A stretch of DNA of 20,334 nt from positions 1 through 20,334 of the forward strand of contig UQHO01000040.1 in NCBI GenBank assembly GCA_900540995.1, in the 5' to 3' direction. The notes beneath the pieces were generated by a model. That model saw nothing but the letters and a program-made list of their open reading frames with translations. It was not told the origin of the DNA and searched no databases. The stretch is from an uncultured Collinsella sp. GTDB lineage: Bacteria > Actinomycetota > Coriobacteriia > Coriobacteriales > Coriobacteriaceae. This document shows, piece after piece, positions 1 to 5,544 of the stretch. Position 1 is the stretch's first letter. The number at the start of each line of letters is the position of its first letter. Made by a program: the position numbers and the translations under genes.

Positions 1-77
1 GAACGCAAGAGGGGGAGCCCGCCGGCGGGCGGGCGAAGCCGGTGCGGATCCGCGAAGCGGATACGCGGACGTCCTTT
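1..77. repeat. Palindrome-rich spacer of a tRNA-tail-associated element (left edge cut by window)
   Basis: This GC-rich stretch contains nested palindromes: GCCCGC/GCGGGC near 17-30 and ATCCGC/GCGGAT around 49-62. It ends in GGACGTCC (67-74), directly before a tRNA-like 3' end. Its opening bases GAACGCAAGAGGG resemble GAACCCGAGAGGG at 8237-8249, which follow an inverted tRNA T-arm. The block GGGCGAAGCC (31-40) resembles GGGCGAAAAGCC at 8290-8301. The organisation therefore matches the spacer after tRNA-Ser. No coding potential is evident. The assignment as one element family is inference from shared short blocks and from an identical junction position. Confidence 0.5.
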
Positions 78-88
78 CGCCCGCACCA
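72..88 (+). other. Orphan tRNA 3' end (acceptor half plus CCA), probably from tRNA-Leu
   Basis: The bases TCCTTTCGCCCGCACCA read as the 3' part of a tRNA: the end of the T-stem, a 7-nt acceptor strand CGCCCGC (78-84), discriminator A (85) and CCA (86-88). There is no matching 5' half GCGGGCG plus D-arm and anticodon arm upstream, so this is not a complete gene. The acceptor GCGGGCG with an A discriminator is typical of bacterial tRNA-Leu; that identity is inference. A terminator follows at once, as after a real tRNA. Confidence 0.55.
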
Positions 89-99
89 TTAAATGAAAG

Positions 100-125
100 A
101 GCTCCCAGCAATGGGAGCTTTTTTG
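100..125 (+). terminator. Intrinsic terminator after the orphan tRNA tail
   Basis: An 8-bp perfect stem AGCTCCCA/TGGGAGCT (100-107 and 112-119) with loop GCAA is followed by a run of six T. It sits 12 nt after the CCA of the tRNA-like tail, the same spacing style as the tRNA-Arg and tRNA-Ser terminators in this window. Confidence 0.85.
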
Positions 126-187
126 TTATGCACGATCTCCTTGGACGGGTATCCTAATGCCAACGTGTGCCTATCAGAGGAGAGACC

Positions 188-1126
188 ATGCTGTTTTCCG
201 GTATCATCGCCGCCCTTACCAGCCTTTTGATTCCCATCATCATCCTGTTGCTGCTGCTCCCCAACGCCTGTTATGTCGTTGAACAGCAGCACGCCGTAAT
301 CATCGAGCGCTTGGGTAAGTTCAACCGTATCGTCAACGCGGGCTTCCACGTGAAGGTGCCCGTGATCGACCGCAAGGCCGCCACGGTGAGCCTGCGCACC
401 ATGAAAAACGGTTTTGGCATCGACGTTAAGACCCAGGACAACGTGACCATCGGTCTTGAGGTCTCCGCTCAGTACCACGTGAGCTACGACATGGGCGCCG
501 GCCCGGCAGATTCGGGCATCTACAAGAGCTACTACATGCTGCAGGAGCCCGTCGACCAGATGCGCGACTTCATCACCGACGCCCTGCGCTCCTCCATTCC
601 CGTCTACACACTCGATGAGGTCTTTGCCAAGAAGGATGACATCGCCAAGGATGTCAACGCTACCGTTTCCGAGCAGATGGCCGCCTACGGCTTCACCCTC
701 GTGTCGACGCTCATCACCAAGATCGCGCTGCCGACCGAGGTCGAGAACTCCATGAACGACATCAACGCCGCCCAGCGCAAGCGCGCTGCTGCGCAGGAGC
801 TCGCCGAGGCCGACCGCATCAAGCGCGTTACCGAGGCGACCGCCGAGGCCGAGGCAATGGAAAAGGCGGGCGAGGGCATCGCCAACCAGCGCAAGGCCAT
901 CGCACTGGGCATCAAGGACTCGCTCGAGATCATCCAGGAGACGGGTGTCGGCAATGACGAGGCCAACCAACTGTTCATGTTTACGCAGTGGTCTGAGATG
1001 ATGACGGAGTTCGCTCGCACGGGTAAAACCTCGACGGTCGTGCTGCCGAGCGACTTTTCGCAGTCGGCCTCGATGTTCGAGCAGATGCTGGCCGCCGGCA
1101 AAGTTCAAAACGATTCGAAGGAGTAG
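188..1126 (+). CDS. SPFH/Band 7 (stomatin-like) membrane protein
   Basis: The 312-residue product belongs to the SPFH/Band 7 superfamily (stomatin, prohibitin, HflK/HflC). Residues about 5-24 form one hydrophobic membrane segment. An SPFH domain follows (VVEQQHAVIIERLGKF... and AGFHVKVPVIDR are typical). An Ala/Glu/Arg-rich coiled-coil lies near residues 195-245. Family members oligomerise at the membrane and organise microdomains or modulate proteases; the partner here is unknown. I chose ATG 188 because AGAGGAGA lies just upstream; a GTG at 167 would add seven residues with a worse site. No NfeD-type partner gene is adjacent. The gene ends six bases before rlmH and its last codons carry the rlmH ribosome binding site, so the two are probably cotranscribed. 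Confidence 0.9.
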   Translation: MLFSGIIAALTSLLIPIIILLLLLPNACYVVEQQHAVIIERLGKFNRIVNAGFHVKVPVIDRKAATVSLRTMKNGFGIDVKTQDNVTIGLEVSAQYHVSYDMGAGPADSGIYKSYYMLQEPVDQMRDFITDALRSSIPVYTLDEVFAKKDDIAKDVNATVSEQMAAYGFTLVSTLITKIALPTEVENSMNDINAAQRKRAAAQELAEADRIKRVTEATAEAEAMEKAGEGIANQRKAIALGIKDSLEIIQETGVGNDEANQLFMFTQWSEMMTEFARTGKTSTVVLPSDFSQSASMFEQMLAAGKVQNDSKE

Positions 1127-1132
1127 GCGCGC

Positions 1133-1603
1133 GTGAAATACACCGTCGTTTGCGTCGGTAAGCTCAAGGAGCACTTTTGGAAGGACGCGTGCGCTGAGTA
1201 CACCAAGCGCCTAGGTGCCTATGCCAAGGTGGATATCCGCGAGGTGGCCGATATCGACCCGGCTAAGGCGGGCGGCGTGGATGTCGCGCGCGACAAGGAG
1301 GGGGCGGCGATTCTTACAGCCCTGCCGCCTCGAGCACATGTGATCTTGCTGGCCATTGAGGGCAAAGAGCGCTCGAGCGAGGAACTTTCGGCGCGGCTCG
1401 ACGATCTTATGCTGCGAGGCAACAGCGACATTGCCTTTGTGATCGGCGGATCGGACGGCGTGAGCGATGACGTGCGCGCACGAGCCGACGAGATGCTCAG
1501 CTTTGGACGTATTACCTTGCCGCATAACTTGGCGCGCGTGGTGCTGCTGGAGCAGATCTACCGCGCCTGCAAGATTAGCCGCGGCGAGCCGTATCACAAA
1601 TAG
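1133..1603 (+). CDS. rlmH: 23S rRNA (pseudouridine-1915 N3)-methyltransferase RlmH
   Basis: This 156-residue protein is full length for RlmH, a SPOUT-class methyltransferase that uses SAM to methylate pseudouridine 1915 in helix 69 of 23S rRNA on assembled ribosomes. The N-terminus MKYTVVCVGKLKE, the knot motif FVIGGSDGVS and the C-terminal block LPHNLARVVLLEQIYRA ending in GEPYHK are family hallmarks. The start is GTG 1133, with AAGGAG at 1118-1123 lying inside the end of the upstream SPFH gene. That arrangement suggests translational coupling. No terminator is visible before proC, 73 bases downstream. Confidence 0.97.
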   Translation: MKYTVVCVGKLKEHFWKDACAEYTKRLGAYAKVDIREVADIDPAKAGGVDVARDKEGAAILTALPPRAHVILLAIEGKERSSEELSARLDDLMLRGNSDIAFVIGGSDGVSDDVRARADEMLSFGRITLPHNLARVVLLEQIYRACKISRGEPYHK

Positions 1604-1676
1604 GTCAGCAATACGAAACAATGGCGTGGGACAATAGCTTTCGTTTTGAGGAATGTGTCTGAAAGGACTATGTGAT

Positions 1677-2447
1677 ATGAAGATTGGATTTGTCGGTTTT
1701 GGCAATATGGCGAGCGCTATGGCCGATGGCTGGATCGCTGCCGGTGTAGCTGCGAGCGACATGTGCGCCTGTGCGGGTCGCTACGACGCACTGGTTGAGC
1801 GCTGTGAGGCGCGCGGGATGGCCGCTTGCCACGATGCCGCCGAGGTTGTCGCCGCATCCGATATCGTGGTCGCTGCGGTCAAGCCGTACATGATCGAGAA
1901 GGTATTCGCCCCGCTCAAGGATGCTCTTGCCAAAAAGGTCGTTCTGTCGGTTGCCTGGACCTGGGACAGTGCCAAGTGGGAGCAGGTCCTGCCGGGCGTC
2001 GCGCATATCTCGACGGTGCCCAACACGCCGGTTTCGGTGGGCGAGGGTGTCATCGCCTGCGAGAAGGCTTCCACGCTTAGTGATGAACAGCGTGCCACGG
2101 TGCTCGGTCTGCTCGGAAAGCTTGGCGCTGTCGTCGAGCTCGACACGAGCCTGCTGTTCGTGGGCGGCACGGTGGGTGGTTGCGCTCCGGCATTTGTCGC
2201 TATGGCAATCGAGGCCCTGGGCGATGCGGCGGTCAAGCACGGTATCCCGCGTGCGGATGCTTATCGCATTGTGAGCCAGATGGTGCTGGGTACGGCAAAG
2301 CTGCAGCTTGCAACTGGCCAGCATCCTGCGGCGATGAAGGATGCCGTATGCTCGCCCGGTGGTGCCACCATCAAGGGCGTCGTTGCGCTCGAGGACGCCG
2401 GCATGCGCAGCGCCCTGGTCAAGGCAATCGACGCAACCCTCCAGTAA
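1677..2447 (+). CDS. proC: Pyrroline-5-carboxylate reductase
   Basis: The 256-residue enzyme reduces 1-pyrroline-5-carboxylate to L-proline with NAD(P)H, the last step of proline synthesis, in the cytoplasm. The N-terminal Rossmann motif GFVGFGNM lies at residues 4-11 (family form GxGxM). VPNTP lies near 120 and VGGCAPAFV near 163. The C-terminal catalytic signature reads DAVCSPGGATIKG, where the family usually has D-x-V-T-S-P-G-G; Cys replaces the common Thr. Length is close to the usual 260-270. I chose ATG 1677 because AAAGGA lies nine bases upstream; an in-frame ATG at 1653 has no good site. A REP-like repeat begins within ten bases of the stop codon. Confidence 0.95.
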   Translation: MKIGFVGFGNMASAMADGWIAAGVAASDMCACAGRYDALVERCEARGMAACHDAAEVVAASDIVVAAVKPYMIEKVFAPLKDALAKKVVLSVAWTWDSAKWEQVLPGVAHISTVPNTPVSVGEGVIACEKASTLSDEQRATVLGLLGKLGAVVELDTSLLFVGGTVGGCAPAFVAMAIEALGDAAVKHGIPRADAYRIVSQMVLGTAKLQLATGQHPAAMKDAVCSPGGATIKGVVALEDAGMRSALVKAIDATLQ

Positions 2448-2451
2448 AACC

Positions 2452-2594
2452 GACCAAAAAAGGGACAGTTTATTTTGGCAGGTTTTTCCTGCGGTTTTGT
2501 CCTTTTAGCGAAAAGTGCCCCGCAACTGGTTCAATTCCAGTTGCGGGGCGCTTGCGTTTGCCCAGATAAAACCAACCAAAATAAACCTGTCCCT
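2452..2594. repeat. REP-like inverted repeat with a T-arm-like central hairpin
   Basis: The outer arms are AGGGACAGTTTATTTTGG (2461-2478) and, inverted, CCAAAATAAACCTGTCCCT (2576-2594), differing by a single inserted base. Inside is a perfect 13-bp stem, left arm 2517-2529 and right arm 2537-2549, with a 7-nt loop TTCAATT. The loop and its closing G/C pairs match the tRNA T-loop consensus GG-TTCRANN-CC. A smaller GCAGG/CCTGC hairpin lies at 2478-2492. The hairpin has no T-run, so it is a poor terminator. The layout resembles repetitive extragenic palindromes; that it is dispersed in the genome is inference. Confidence 0.7.
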
Positions 2595-2603
2595 ATTGGC
2601 AGG

Positions 2604-2777
2604 CTAGTCCCAGAAGCTGTCTTCTTCGTCCTCGGACTTGGGGCCGCGGTCGACATACATCTTATGGGTGCGCTTCTCCATTACAAAGGCAAGAATCGCA
2701 AACAGCAGGATGCCGCCGGCGAAAAGGATGGCAAAACCGGTGCGGGTGCCAAACAAAAAGGAAAAAACTGCGTCCAT
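2604..2777 (-). CDS. Small single-pass membrane protein, function unknown (57 aa)
   Basis: On the minus strand an ATG at 2777 opens a 57-residue frame ending in TAG (2604-2606). AAGAAGG lies six bases upstream of the start, a good ribosome binding site. The product begins MDAVFSFLFGTRTGFAILF and has one hydrophobic segment at about residues 14-33. A basic stretch EKRTHK follows and then an acidic tail (SEDEEDSFWD). This gives an N-out, C-in single-pass prediction by the positive-inside rule. It sits between proC and serS and is transcribed against both. I recall similar short proteins annotated only as a DUF in Coriobacteriia, possibly DUF6724, but this is unverified. The function is unknown. 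Confidence 0.75.
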   Translation of the reverse strand: MDAVFSFLFGTRTGFAILFAGGILLFAILAFVMEKRTHKMYVDRGPKSEDEEDSFWD

Positions 2778-2801
2778 TGGGTGCCTTCTTGCGTAGTTGA
2801 G

Positions 2802-2831
2802 TTGGGTCGTAAACGCTCATAAGTATATACT
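2802..2831 (+). promoter_or_regulatory. Candidate promoter for serS, overlapping a palindrome
   Basis: TTGGGT (2802-2807), an 18-bp spacer and TATACT (2826-2831) form a plausible sigma-70-type promoter ahead of serS. The -10 element lies in the palindrome AAGTATATACTT (2821-2832), so the reverse strand also shows TATACT. That copy could serve the 57-residue gene on the minus strand. No T-box leader is present: only about 50 bases separate this site from the serS start. Confidence 0.45.
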
Positions 2832-2888
2832 TGCCCATACATGTACAAGGTTGCAACCTAAATGGAATGTATATCGCCGGAGGATCTA

Positions 2889-4172
2889 ATGCTTGATATC
2901 AAGTTTGTTCGCGAGAACCCCGATGCCATCGATGTCGCCATGGCTAACCGCCAGACGTCTTGGGATCGCGAGAAGTTCTTTGAGCTCGACGATGAGCGTC
3001 GTGCCGTCATCACCGAGGTCGAGGAGCTCCAGGCCACGCGTAATGCCGAGTCCAAGAAGATCGGCGCCCTGATGAAGGAGGGCAAGAAGGACGAGGCCGA
3101 GGCCGCCAAGGAAGCCGTGCGTGCCGTCAACGAGAAGATTGACGGTCTGGCCGAGCGCCGTACCGCCCTCGAGCAGGAGCAGTACGACTTCATGGCTCAC
3201 TTGCCCAACATTCCGTGCGAGGCTACCCCGTACGGCAAGGACGAGGATGAGAACATCGAGCGCCGTCGTTGGGGCACCCCGCGCGAGTTCGACTTCGACT
3301 TTAAGCCGCACTGGGATCTGGGCACCGACCTCGACATCCTTGACTTCGAGCGCGGCAACAAGCTCTCCGGCAGCCGCTTCACCGTTCTCGGTGGCGCCGG
3401 CGCCCGTCTTGAGCGCGCCCTCATCAACTTCTTCCTCGATACGCACACCAGCCGTGGTTTTAAGGAGTGGTGGCCGCCCATCGTCGTCAAGCGTCAGACC
3501 ATGTTCGGCACGGGCCAGCTGCCCAAGTTCGAGGACGACGCCTATCACGTCTCGGGCGACAACTTCCTGATCCCCACCGCCGAGGTCGTGCTCACCAACC
3601 TGCACGCCGGTGAGGTCCTCGACGCCGATACCCTGCCGCGCCGCTACACCGCCTTCACCCCCTGCTTCCGCGAGGAGGCCGGCTCCGCTGGTCGCGATAC
3701 CCGCGGCATCATTCGCCAGCACGAGTTCGACAAGGTCGAGATGGTAAAGTTTGCCAAGCCGGAGGAGTCCGACGAGGAGCTCGAGAGCATGACCGCCGAG
3801 GCCGAGTTCCTGCTGCAGCAGCTGGGTCTTCCGTATCGCGTGATTAGCCTGTGCACCGGCGACCTGGGCTTCTCCGCCCGTCAGACCTACGACGTCGAGG
3901 TCTGGCTGCCGAGCTACAACGCCTACAAGGAGATCAGCTCCTGCTCCAACTGCGGTGACTTCCAGGCCCGTCGCGCCAACATCAAGTATCGCGACCCCGA
4001 GAACTTCAAGGGTTCGCGCTATCTGCACACCCTCAACGGTTCCGGTCTGCCGGCTGGCCGTACCATGGCAGCCATTCTGGAGAACTACCAGAACGCTGAC
4101 GGCACCATCACGATCCCCGAGGTTCTGCGTCCCTACATGGGCGGCCTCGAGAAGATCGAGCCGGTCGCGTAG
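2889..4172 (+). CDS. serS: Seryl-tRNA synthetase
   Basis: The 427-residue class II synthetase charges tRNA-Ser with serine using ATP, in the cytoplasm. It begins MLDIKFVREN, the standard SerRS start. Residues about 30-100 form the charged antiparallel coiled-coil arm that grips the long variable arm of tRNA-Ser. Motif 1 lies near 175-200. The serine-binding TAEV loop (PTAEVVLTN) follows. Motif 2 (FREEAGSAGRDTRG) lies near 258-275 and motif 3 (GSGLPAGRTMAAILEN) near 382-397. I chose ATG 2889, preceded by CGGAGG, over the upstream ATG at 2862, which would add nine atypical residues. A strong terminator follows, so it is probably a single-gene unit. tRNA-Ser(GCT), one of its substrates, is at 8080. 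Confidence 0.98.
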   Translation: MLDIKFVRENPDAIDVAMANRQTSWDREKFFELDDERRAVITEVEELQATRNAESKKIGALMKEGKKDEAEAAKEAVRAVNEKIDGLAERRTALEQEQYDFMAHLPNIPCEATPYGKDEDENIERRRWGTPREFDFDFKPHWDLGTDLDILDFERGNKLSGSRFTVLGGAGARLERALINFFLDTHTSRGFKEWWPPIVVKRQTMFGTGQLPKFEDDAYHVSGDNFLIPTAEVVLTNLHAGEVLDADTLPRRYTAFTPCFREEAGSAGRDTRGIIRQHEFDKVEMVKFAKPEESDEELESMTAEAEFLLQQLGLPYRVISLCTGDLGFSARQTYDVEVWLPSYNAYKEISSCSNCGDFQARRANIKYRDPENFKGSRYLHTLNGSGLPAGRTMAAILENYQNADGTITIPEVLRPYMGGLEKIEPVA

Positions 4173-4195
4173 ATTGGCTGCATAAGCGATTTGCT

Positions 4196-4225
4196 AGGGC
4201 ACTCCTTTTTGGGGTGCCCTTTTTG
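4196..4225 (+). terminator. Intrinsic terminator of serS
   Basis: A stem AGGGCACTCC/GGGGTGCCCT (4196-4205, 4211-4220) with one G-T wobble and a T5 loop is followed by a T run to 4225. It starts 23 bases after the serS stop. Confidence 0.9.
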
Positions 4226-4271
4226 TGTGCGGCCATACCATGCTGTGCGGACAGCTCAATAGAAAACACAC

Positions 4272-4283
4272 GAACAACTGTTC
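4272..4283 (+). promoter_or_regulatory. LexA-type SOS box
   Basis: GAACA-AC-TGTTC is a perfect 5-bp inverted repeat matching the Gram-positive/actinobacterial LexA core GAAC-N4-GTTC. It lies 60 bases before the start of the small gene at 4344 and overlaps the likely -35 region (TTCTGT 4281-4286, with -10 TATGCT at 4305-4310). A second palindrome CTGTATACAG overlaps its right edge (4283-4292). LexA binding here is inferred from sequence only. Confidence 0.6.
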
Positions 4284-4343
4284 TGTATACAGCCATCTAC
4301 CTGCTATGCTTTTGCTAAATAAGAGCGAGAGAAAGGGGACGCG

Positions 4344-4721
4344 ATGGAGCTGTTTGATGATCGGGTGGTTTTGTTTGAGAGCGACGAGGGCGGGGAGTAC
4401 CTGCTTGTGACGTGTGAGCCGTCTGGCATGGGTGGCCTGGTGGTTCGACAGACGAGCGAGGGGCCGTTGACGCAATGGTGCTACGAGGAGTCGCCTCATG
4501 TGGTTGAGACGTTTGTGGCGCACGAGGGGCTTGTGGCCCTAGAGCATTTCTATGGGGTCCAGACATCTAATCAGGTTGCTCGCATGTTGAGCATCTCGTT
4601 TGCCGATTATGATTGTGTCCAGCGGGTGAGATCGCTCCTGAGGGAACTTGATGCTAAGTTTGACGTGATCGAAAAGCCAATCGATCGTACGGGGAATGGC
4701 GGTATATGCGGAGCAGCATGA
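4344..4721 (+). CDS. Small unknown protein, candidate SOS-regulated gene (125 aa)
   Basis: I do not recognise this 125-residue protein. It begins MELFDDRVVLFESDEGGEYL, has no signal peptide or membrane segment, and looks like a small soluble alpha/beta fold. The first half is probably strand-rich; the second half is helical (RVRSLLRELDAKFDVIEK). AAAGGGG at 4333-4339 is a good ribosome binding site. Codon use is less GC-rich than in serS, with many GTT, TTT and GAT codons, and the gene sits between serS and a tRNA array, a common site for acquired DNA. The LexA-type box upstream suggests induction by DNA damage. No known DNA repair motif is visible. It could also be a lineage-specific housekeeping gene. 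Confidence 0.75.
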   Translation: MELFDDRVVLFESDEGGEYLLVTCEPSGMGGLVVRQTSEGPLTQWCYEESPHVVETFVAHEGLVALEHFYGVQTSNQVARMLSISFADYDCVQRVRSLLRELDAKFDVIEKPIDRTGNGGICGAA

Positions 4722-4757
4722 CAAGACTGCGTTCCACAAAAAAGTTTGAAATTGTGC

Positions 4758-4788
4758 TTGACTCCAATAAGCTAAAGTGGTTTTATAT
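4758..4788 (+). promoter_or_regulatory. Promoter of tRNA-Arg copy 1
   Basis: TTGACT (4758-4763) is a near-consensus -35 and lies in the same GCTTGAC context as in the other two copies. The -10 is poorer: TTTTAT or TTATAT around 4781-4788, with a 17-19-bp spacer. Confidence 0.55.
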
Positions 4789-4798
4789 GTCTTGCGCT

Positions 4799-4875
4799 GC
4801 GGCGTTACCTCAGCTGGATAGAGGGTCTGACTACGAATCAGAACGTCATAGGTTCGAATCCTATACGCCGCACCA
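4799..4875 (+). tRNA. tRNA-Arg (ACG), copy 1
   Basis: A complete 77-nt cloverleaf: acceptor GCGGCGT/ACGCCGC, D-arm with CAGCTGGATAGAG, anticodon loop CTACGAA (anticodon ACG) closed by TCTGA/TCAGA, T-arm ATAGG-TTCGAAT-CCTAT, discriminator A and encoded CCA. A34 is expected to be converted to inosine, so the tRNA reads CGU, CGC and CGA. The sequence is identical to the copies at 5040 and 5305. Confidence 0.97.
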
Positions 4876-4885
4876 ATTGAAATTG

Positions 4886-4915
4886 AAAGCCTCCGGCAAC
4901 GGGGGCTTTTCTTTT
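4886..4915 (+). terminator. Terminator of tRNA-Arg copy 1
   Basis: Stem AAAGCCTCCG/CGGGGGCTTT (4886-4895, 4900-4909, one G-T wobble), loop GCAA, then TCTTTT. Confidence 0.85.
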
Positions 4916-4916
4916 A

Positions 4917-4941
4917 TGGCAACACCGCATGGATTCGAACC
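4917..4941 (-). other. Inverted tRNA 3'-end fragment after tRNA-Arg copy 1
   Basis: Read on the minus strand, these 25 bases start GGTTCGAATCC and end in GCCA, exactly the length of a T-loop-to-CCA tRNA tail. The 11 bases around the T-loop match tRNA-Arg perfectly, but the acceptor half would be CGGTGTT, not that of tRNA-Arg. The 5' side CGAGG pairs only partly with CCATG, and no D-arm or anticodon arm follows, so it is not a working tRNA. A similar inverted T-arm follows tRNA-Ser, in the same place relative to the terminator. Confidence 0.55.
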
Positions 4942-4998
4942 TCGGTCGAGGCACGAACAACTTAATTATCACTCCGTAAAATTTTTTCTAATTGTCGC

Positions 4999-5027
4999 TT
5001 GACCCATCGGGGGCTCGCGTGCATAAT
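4999..5027 (+). promoter_or_regulatory. Promoter of tRNA-Arg copy 2
   Basis: TTGACC (4999-5004), a 17-bp spacer and CATAAT (5022-5027), 12 bases before the tRNA. The blocks CGCTTGAC and GTGCATAATAATC are shared with copy 3 at the same spacing, while the spacer sequence differs. Confidence 0.8.
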
Positions 5028-5039
5028 AATCCGTGCGTT

Positions 5040-5116
5040 GCGGCGTTACCTCAGCTGGATAGAGGGTCTGACTACGAATCAGAACGTCATAGGTTCGAAT
5101 CCTATACGCCGCACCA
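5040..5116 (+). tRNA. tRNA-Arg (ACG), copy 2
   Basis: Identical over all 77 nt to the copy at 4799, including the encoded CCA. It has its own promoter and terminator, so it is an independent transcription unit rather than part of a polycistronic tRNA operon. Confidence 0.97.
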
Positions 5117-5126
5117 ACTGAACTTT

Positions 5127-5154
5127 AAAGCCTCCGGTAACGGAGGCTTTTCTT
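5127..5154 (+). terminator. Terminator of tRNA-Arg copy 2
   Basis: Perfect 10-bp stem AAAGCCTCCG/CGGAGGCTTT (5127-5136, 5141-5150), loop GTAA, then TCTT. The T-tract is short but the stem is the best paired of the three. Confidence 0.85.
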
Positions 5155-5263
5155 ATATGTCGACATACTTGAGGAGTTGCTTTCGCCGTGTTTGAAAGTA
5201 TCGAGTCGATCGACTGCATCAAATGAGTAAAAATCAAATTCAATAACTTTTTTTGAAAAACGC

Positions 5264-5292
5264 TTGACGATTATTCAGTCCATGTGCATAAT
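5264..5292 (+). promoter_or_regulatory. Promoter of tRNA-Arg copy 3
   Basis: TTGACG (5264-5269), a 17-bp spacer and CATAAT (5287-5292), 12 bases before the tRNA. An AT-rich stretch with a T run (about 5225-5260) lies just upstream and could act as an UP element. The rest of the 150-base gap after copy 2 shows nothing else convincing. Confidence 0.8.
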
Positions 5293-5304
5293 AATCAACA
5301 AGTC

Positions 5305-5381
5305 GCGGCGTTACCTCAGCTGGATAGAGGGTCTGACTACGAATCAGAACGTCATAGGTTCGAATCCTATACGCCGCACCA
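5305..5381 (+). tRNA. tRNA-Arg (ACG), copy 3
   Basis: Identical over all 77 nt to the copies at 4799 and 5040. Three identical copies imply recent duplication or gene conversion and a high demand for CGU/CGC decoding, in line with the many CGC and CGT codons in the neighbouring genes. Confidence 0.97.
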
Positions 5382-5390
5382 TTTGAGATT

Positions 5391-5420
5391 AAAGCTCCCG
5401 GCAACGGGGGCTTTTCTTTT
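5391..5420 (+). terminator. Terminator of tRNA-Arg copy 3
   Basis: Stem AAAGCTCCCG/CGGGGGCTTT (5391-5400, 5405-5414, one wobble), loop GCAA, then TCTTTT. Confidence 0.85.
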
Positions 5421-5488
5421 GCGCCAGCTTGAGTGCTTTCGTCCAAAGGGACGATTTCCTGTCGACTCGTGTAAGATTCCGAGTAGAT

Positions 5489-5507
5489 GTCGCGACTTAT
5501 TCGCGAC
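5489..5507. promoter_or_regulatory. Inverted repeat ahead of the 5545 gene, possible operator
   Basis: GTCGCGA and TCGCGAC form a perfect 7-bp inverted repeat around a 5-bp centre. It lies 37 bases before the GTG start at 5545 and just downstream of a possible -10 (TAAGAT, 5472-5477). It could be an operator or a leader hairpin; nothing more can be said from sequence. Confidence 0.3.
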
Positions 5508-5544
5508 CACTCCTTCTTCAAGCGACCGATCAGGGTGATATTTC

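Noticed and set aside
2517..2549. Classical intrinsic terminator for proC
   Set aside because: The hairpin is strong but followed by GCTTGCG, not a T-run; better seen as the core of a repeat.
2790..2888. T-box riboswitch before serS
   Set aside because: The leader is under 100 bases and lacks a specifier domain and the T-box core sequence.
2886..4028. 380-residue minus-strand frame opposite serS, and similar ones opposite the SPFH, pstB and response regulator genes
   Set aside because: Same codon-mirroring artefact; the plus-strand genes have complete motifs and ribosome sites.
5174..5226. Short GTG-started peptide with GAGGAG upstream between tRNA-Arg copies 2 and 3
   Set aside because: Only 12 codons, spacing to the ribosome site is too long, and no downstream gene for it to control.
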